Shown here: positions 14,919-17,254 of the stretch, in pieces
Layout of the letters: the number at the start of each line of letters is the position of its first letter
How positions within the stretch are numbered: position 1 is the stretch's first letter
DNA from: JAFGRR01 sp964563855
Lineage (GTDB): Bacteria > Planctomycetota > Phycisphaerae > UBA1845 > Fen-1342
Direction: 5' to 3'
NCBI GenBank assembly: GCA_964563855.1
Contig: CAZLYU010000066.1
Coordinates: 1-17,254, forward strand
Length of the DNA: 17,254 bases
Notes under the pieces: generated by a model
The model's database searches: none
The model's input: only the letters and a program-made list of their open reading frames with translations
Told to the model about the DNA's origin: nothing
Position numbers and translations under genes: made by a program

Positions 14919-16043
14919 CTACCCCTGGTCGGTCTTTTGTTCAGCTTGCGCGGAGACGGATTCGTCGTCGCTCGCAACGGCGGCGATCGAGCTTCGATTG
15001 CTCGCCGGACGGGCCGACATGCATAGGCGGATCAGTTCGATCAGCGTATGACGCACTTGATCAAGCTCGACGCCTTTGCGAAGCGTGGCTTCAAGGCTCT
15101 CGGCGGCATCGGTGATGGGCTGAAACCCGATGCCGGCCGCCTCACCCTTCAAGCTGCGCACTTCGCGTTCGAGGTCTTCGGCGCTCTGGCGCCCGTAGGC
15201 GGCTTCGAGTTGGGTGATGGTGCGGCGGAGACTGTCGACGAAACGGTCGATCAGATCGGCCATGGAGGGATCGTCAAGCAGCGCACTGACCAGTGGTTCG
15301 GGCTTGTTGCGGGCCACGACCTGCAGGAGCACGGCGCGTGTGATCGGTTTCGGCAGGAAGTCGTCGCAGCCGGCGTCGCGGGCCATGTCGCGGTCTTCGG
15401 GCTGCGTTCGCGCCGACACCGCGACAATCGAGCGCATATAGCCCTTGCCGCGCAGCAGGCGGGTGGCGGTCACGCCGTCCATCTCCGGCATCTCGAGATC
15501 CATCAGGACGACATCGAACGTGTCGGAGAGGGCGCGTTTGACGCCTTCGACGGCGCTGGAGGCGCAGACGAGGTCCACGTTGAGCGAGTCGAACAGGCGC
15601 TGGTAAAGCTGCTGGGATACAAGGCTGTCGTCGATCGCCAGAATGCGCGTGTGGCTCGCACTGGCCGCGAAGGTTCCAGGATCGATGAGTCGCTCGAACT
15701 CAACAAAGACTTCGTAGACGCCATTCGCCCCCGGCAGATAGCGGCAACCCGCGACCCGGCCGGCGACCGTCTGCCAGTTGTTGCGGACCGTGACCAGATG
15801 GACGCGGCAGGTGCATTCGTTGTGGATGAGCGACGCCGTGAGAAAGTAGACGCCGCGCGGTCCGAGGCGTCGTGACGGGACCATCAGGCGGGTCGATTCG
15901 TCGCGTGAGAAGTCGAAGTCGATTCGGAGATTCGGCAGCCGATAACTGAAGAACTGTGCGGCGTCGGGCGCGCGCATATCCTGGATGTCGAGCTCATCCA
16001 GAAGCTTTCTCAAGGCGTTGTCGTCTAGTTTGAGCTTGCGCAT
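14919..16043 (-). CDS. PilZ-like / REC / HPt-like response regulator
   Basis: A 374-residue three-part regulator. Residues ~30-125 look like a PilZ-type barrel (RGVYFL, then a hydrophobic strand series ending GRVAGCRYLPG and YEVFVEFERLIDP), but the c-di-GMP motifs RxxxR and DxSxxG are not intact, so ligand binding is doubtful. Residues ~132-247 are a receiver domain: Asp138-Asp139 acidic pocket, Asp182 in LMDLEMPEMDG as phosphorylation site, Ser210, and Lys232 in PKP. Residues ~255-345 resemble an HPt four-helix bundle; the block LEREVRSLKGEAAGIGF aligns with the H-x-LKG motif, but the histidine position is Arg296. The tail is Ser/Ala/Glu-rich. The gene is divergent from the histidine kinase at 16272, a likely partner. 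The ATG has only a weak GAGCACGG ribosome binding site. REC assignment is firm; PilZ and HPt calls are from pattern reading. Confidence 0.85.
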   Translation of the reverse strand: MRKLKLDDNALRKLLDELDIQDMRAPDAAQFFSYRLPNLRIDFDFSRDESTRLMVPSRRLGPRGVYFLTASLIHNECTCRVHLVTVRNNWQTVAGRVAGCRYLPGANGVYEVFVEFERLIDPGTFAASASHTRILAIDDSLVSQQLYQRLFDSLNVDLVCASSAVEGVKRALSDTFDVVLMDLEMPEMDGVTATRLLRGKGYMRSIVAVSARTQPEDRDMARDAGCDDFLPKPITRAVLLQVVARNKPEPLVSALLDDPSMADLIDRFVDSLRRTITQLEAAYGRQSAEDLEREVRSLKGEAAGIGFQPITDAAESLEATLRKGVELDQVRHTLIELIRLCMSARPASNRSSIAAVASDDESVSAQAEQKTDQG

Positions 16044-16091
16044 GCCGTGCTCACCGACTCGCGATCAGATGTCCCTGCGAGAAAGATCGCA

Positions 16092-16120
16092 TTGCCACGC
16101 CTGCTCGACACGGCTATTCA
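16092..16120 (+). promoter_or_regulatory. Candidate promoter for the histidine kinase
   Basis: TTGCCA (16092-16097, 5 of 6 consensus) and TATTCA (16115-16120, 3 of 6) are 17 bases apart in the 228-base divergent spacer. The leader to the kinase ATG would be about 145 bases. No matching promoter was found for the regulator on the other strand, and the remainder of the spacer shows nothing else clear. Confidence 0.3.
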
Positions 16121-16271
16121 TCTGTTTTCCTATCGGCATGACGGCAGGGTCTCACCGGGACGGTTTCGTTCGATTCACGGTCCGCATCCAGCATGGCTTC
16201 GCATGCGAAAGTCGGCGGGGACCGAAGACGTAGGCGGCGACTGACACGCCCCTGCGCCTTGTGGAGCCGAT

Positions 16272-17254
16272 ATGCAAACGATGCGCGTCTTGCGCATCTT
16301 CGAGATGCTGGCCTTCTCCAGCGACGCGTTGCCGCGCCTCGCTAGCGGCGACCGCCAAGCGGTCTGCGACAATTGCGTTGCGTTGACGGCCACGGTGCTC
16401 GGATATTCGCATGTGAACCTGCTGCTGAAGTCGGCTGGCGGCACCGCTTGCGTGGCGGGAATTGGTCTTGAGCATGACCCGGACGCCTGGCGTGCGGCCC
16501 CGGGCTGGGTGGCGTGGCTGGAAGCGCAGACCACGGACGCCGTCCTGCTCGAAATGCCGCCGGAGTCGCCGCCGGTCGGCGATCCGCCGTTCACGTGCCC
16601 CGCGTTAGCCGCTCCGCTGCGAATTACACCGACGGCGGACCAGCCGGACGGATTCATCGTCGCCTGGAATGACCGATCTCCGGACGACCAGCACGATCAG
16701 CGCGTGGAGTTAGTGGCGCTCAACCTGCTTGCGGGCCTGACCACCGGCGCCCTCCGCAACTCCGAAGCCCGTCGTCGACTGGAAGCGGCGAACGCCGAAC
16801 TCGAAGCCCACCAGTCGCAGCTTCGGGCTCAGCAGGACGACCTCAAACAGATCAATGCGGCGCTTACCGCGGCGCATGCCGAGGCCGAGGAGGCGACGGC
16901 GGCGAAAGGGCGCTTTCTGGCGGCATTGGCGCACGAGGTGCGGACGCCGCTCGCAGGCGTGGTCGGCGCGGCGCAGCTTCTCGCCGCCAGTGGGCTGACC
17001 CCGCAACAGGAGCAACATGTCGGCGCGCTGAGCGCGGGCGCCCGGATGGTGCTCGCGCTGCTGGACAACGTGCTGGACTACTCCCGGTTTGACGCGGTTA
17101 AGCCGCAACTGGAGCGCACAACGTTCCCACTGCATCAGTGCATCCACGAACTGGTCACGCTGGTGCGCGCGCAGCCGACCGCTGCGACGGCCGTCAGCGC
17201 CCTGATCGATGCGGACACACCACCAGAAGTTAGCGGTGACACGACGCGCCTCCC
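16272..17254 (+). CDS. Sensor histidine kinase, N-terminal part (runs off window end)
   Basis: The reading frame stays open from this ATG to the window end (327 codons), so the gene is incomplete. Residues 1 to ~160 look like a GAF-type sensor domain without a signal peptide or membrane helix, suggesting a cytoplasmic sensor. Residues ~161-212 are Ala/Glu/Gln-rich, a likely coiled coil. The HisKA dimerisation domain follows with the H-box FLAALAHEVRTPLAG, His221 being the autophosphorylation site, and LLDNVLDYSRFDA in its second helix, then the start of the linker to the ATPase domain. The N, G1 and G2 boxes, and any receiver domains, lie outside the window. GGAG at 16263-16266, five bases before the ATG, supports the start; a stop codon (16242-16244) closes the frame upstream. 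It is divergent from the PilZ-like/REC/HPt-like regulator. Confidence 0.88.
   Translation, partial: MQTMRVLRIFEMLAFSSDALPRLASGDRQAVCDNCVALTATVLGYSHVNLLLKSAGGTACVAGIGLEHDPDAWRAAPGWVAWLEAQTTDAVLLEMPPESPPVGDPPFTCPALAAPLRITPTADQPDGFIVAWNDRSPDDQHDQRVELVALNLLAGLTTGALRNSEARRRLEAANAELEAHQSQLRAQQDDLKQINAALTAAHAEAEEATAAKGRFLAALAHEVRTPLAGVVGAAQLLAASGLTPQQEQHVGALSAGARMVLALLDNVLDYSRFDAVKPQLERTTFPLHQCIHELVTLVRAQPTAATAVSALIDADTPPEVSGDTTRL

Noticed and set aside
16131..16240. Possible c-di-GMP (GEMM) riboswitch before the kinase
   Set aside because: The local CACCGGGACGG resembles a fragment of that aptamer, but the other conserved stems and the second half of the consensus are not present.

Overview
The window looks like a piece of a GC-rich planctomycete chromosome, possibly Phycisphaerae-like. 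That rests on the combination of genes, not on any single marker: two pseudopilin-like proteins with FTLVELL/FTLIELL N-termini and a DG-containing C-terminus, a DUF1800/DUF1501 pair, a secreted protein ending in dockerin-like calcium repeats, an EF-G of the 'EF-G2' type, a stand-alone Ku, and a PilZ-REC-HPt regulator. No phage, insertion sequence, CRISPR array, tRNA or rRNA was seen.

Left end (1-2700): a membrane-anchored zinc-ribbon protein (+) converges on a Ku DNA-end-binding protein (-). A heptanucleotide tandem repeat lies between them and runs into the Ku stop codon. Behind Ku is a minus-strand pseudopilin-like gene with a well-formed sigma70-type promoter (TTGACA, 17 bases, GATATT).

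Centre (2971-9682, all +): five envelope-directed genes in a row, each with a different targeting signal. They are a DUF1800 lipoprotein (lipobox), a DUF1501 protein (Tat signal), a PQQ-type sugar dehydrogenase-like beta-propeller (N-terminal signal plus C-terminal hydrophobic anchor), a second pseudopilin, and a secreted protein with dockerin-like repeats. The block ends at a strong intrinsic terminator. DUF1800 and DUF1501 are 18 bases apart and very likely co-transcribed. The gaps after that contain inverted repeats and a possible internal promoter, so the block may be several transcription units.

Right half: a PHP-domain metal-dependent phosphoesterase (+) and an EF-G paralogue (+), each followed or preceded by terminator-like or GC-rich spacer. 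Then, on the minus strand, cytidylate kinase and a PlsC-type acyltransferase overlap by 4 bases and share an intrinsic terminator. Beyond cmk, a PilZ-like/REC/HPt-like regulator (-) is divergent from a soluble-looking histidine kinase (+) that is cut by the window end. These two probably form one signalling system. The HPt-like domain of the regulator has arginine where the phosphorylated histidine should be.

Several computed open frames begin at TTG or GTG well upstream of the likely start. Starts were moved to the nearest in-frame ATG/GTG that has a ribosome binding site and gives a sensible signal peptide or family N-terminus. All family calls come from motif reading only; no database search was run.
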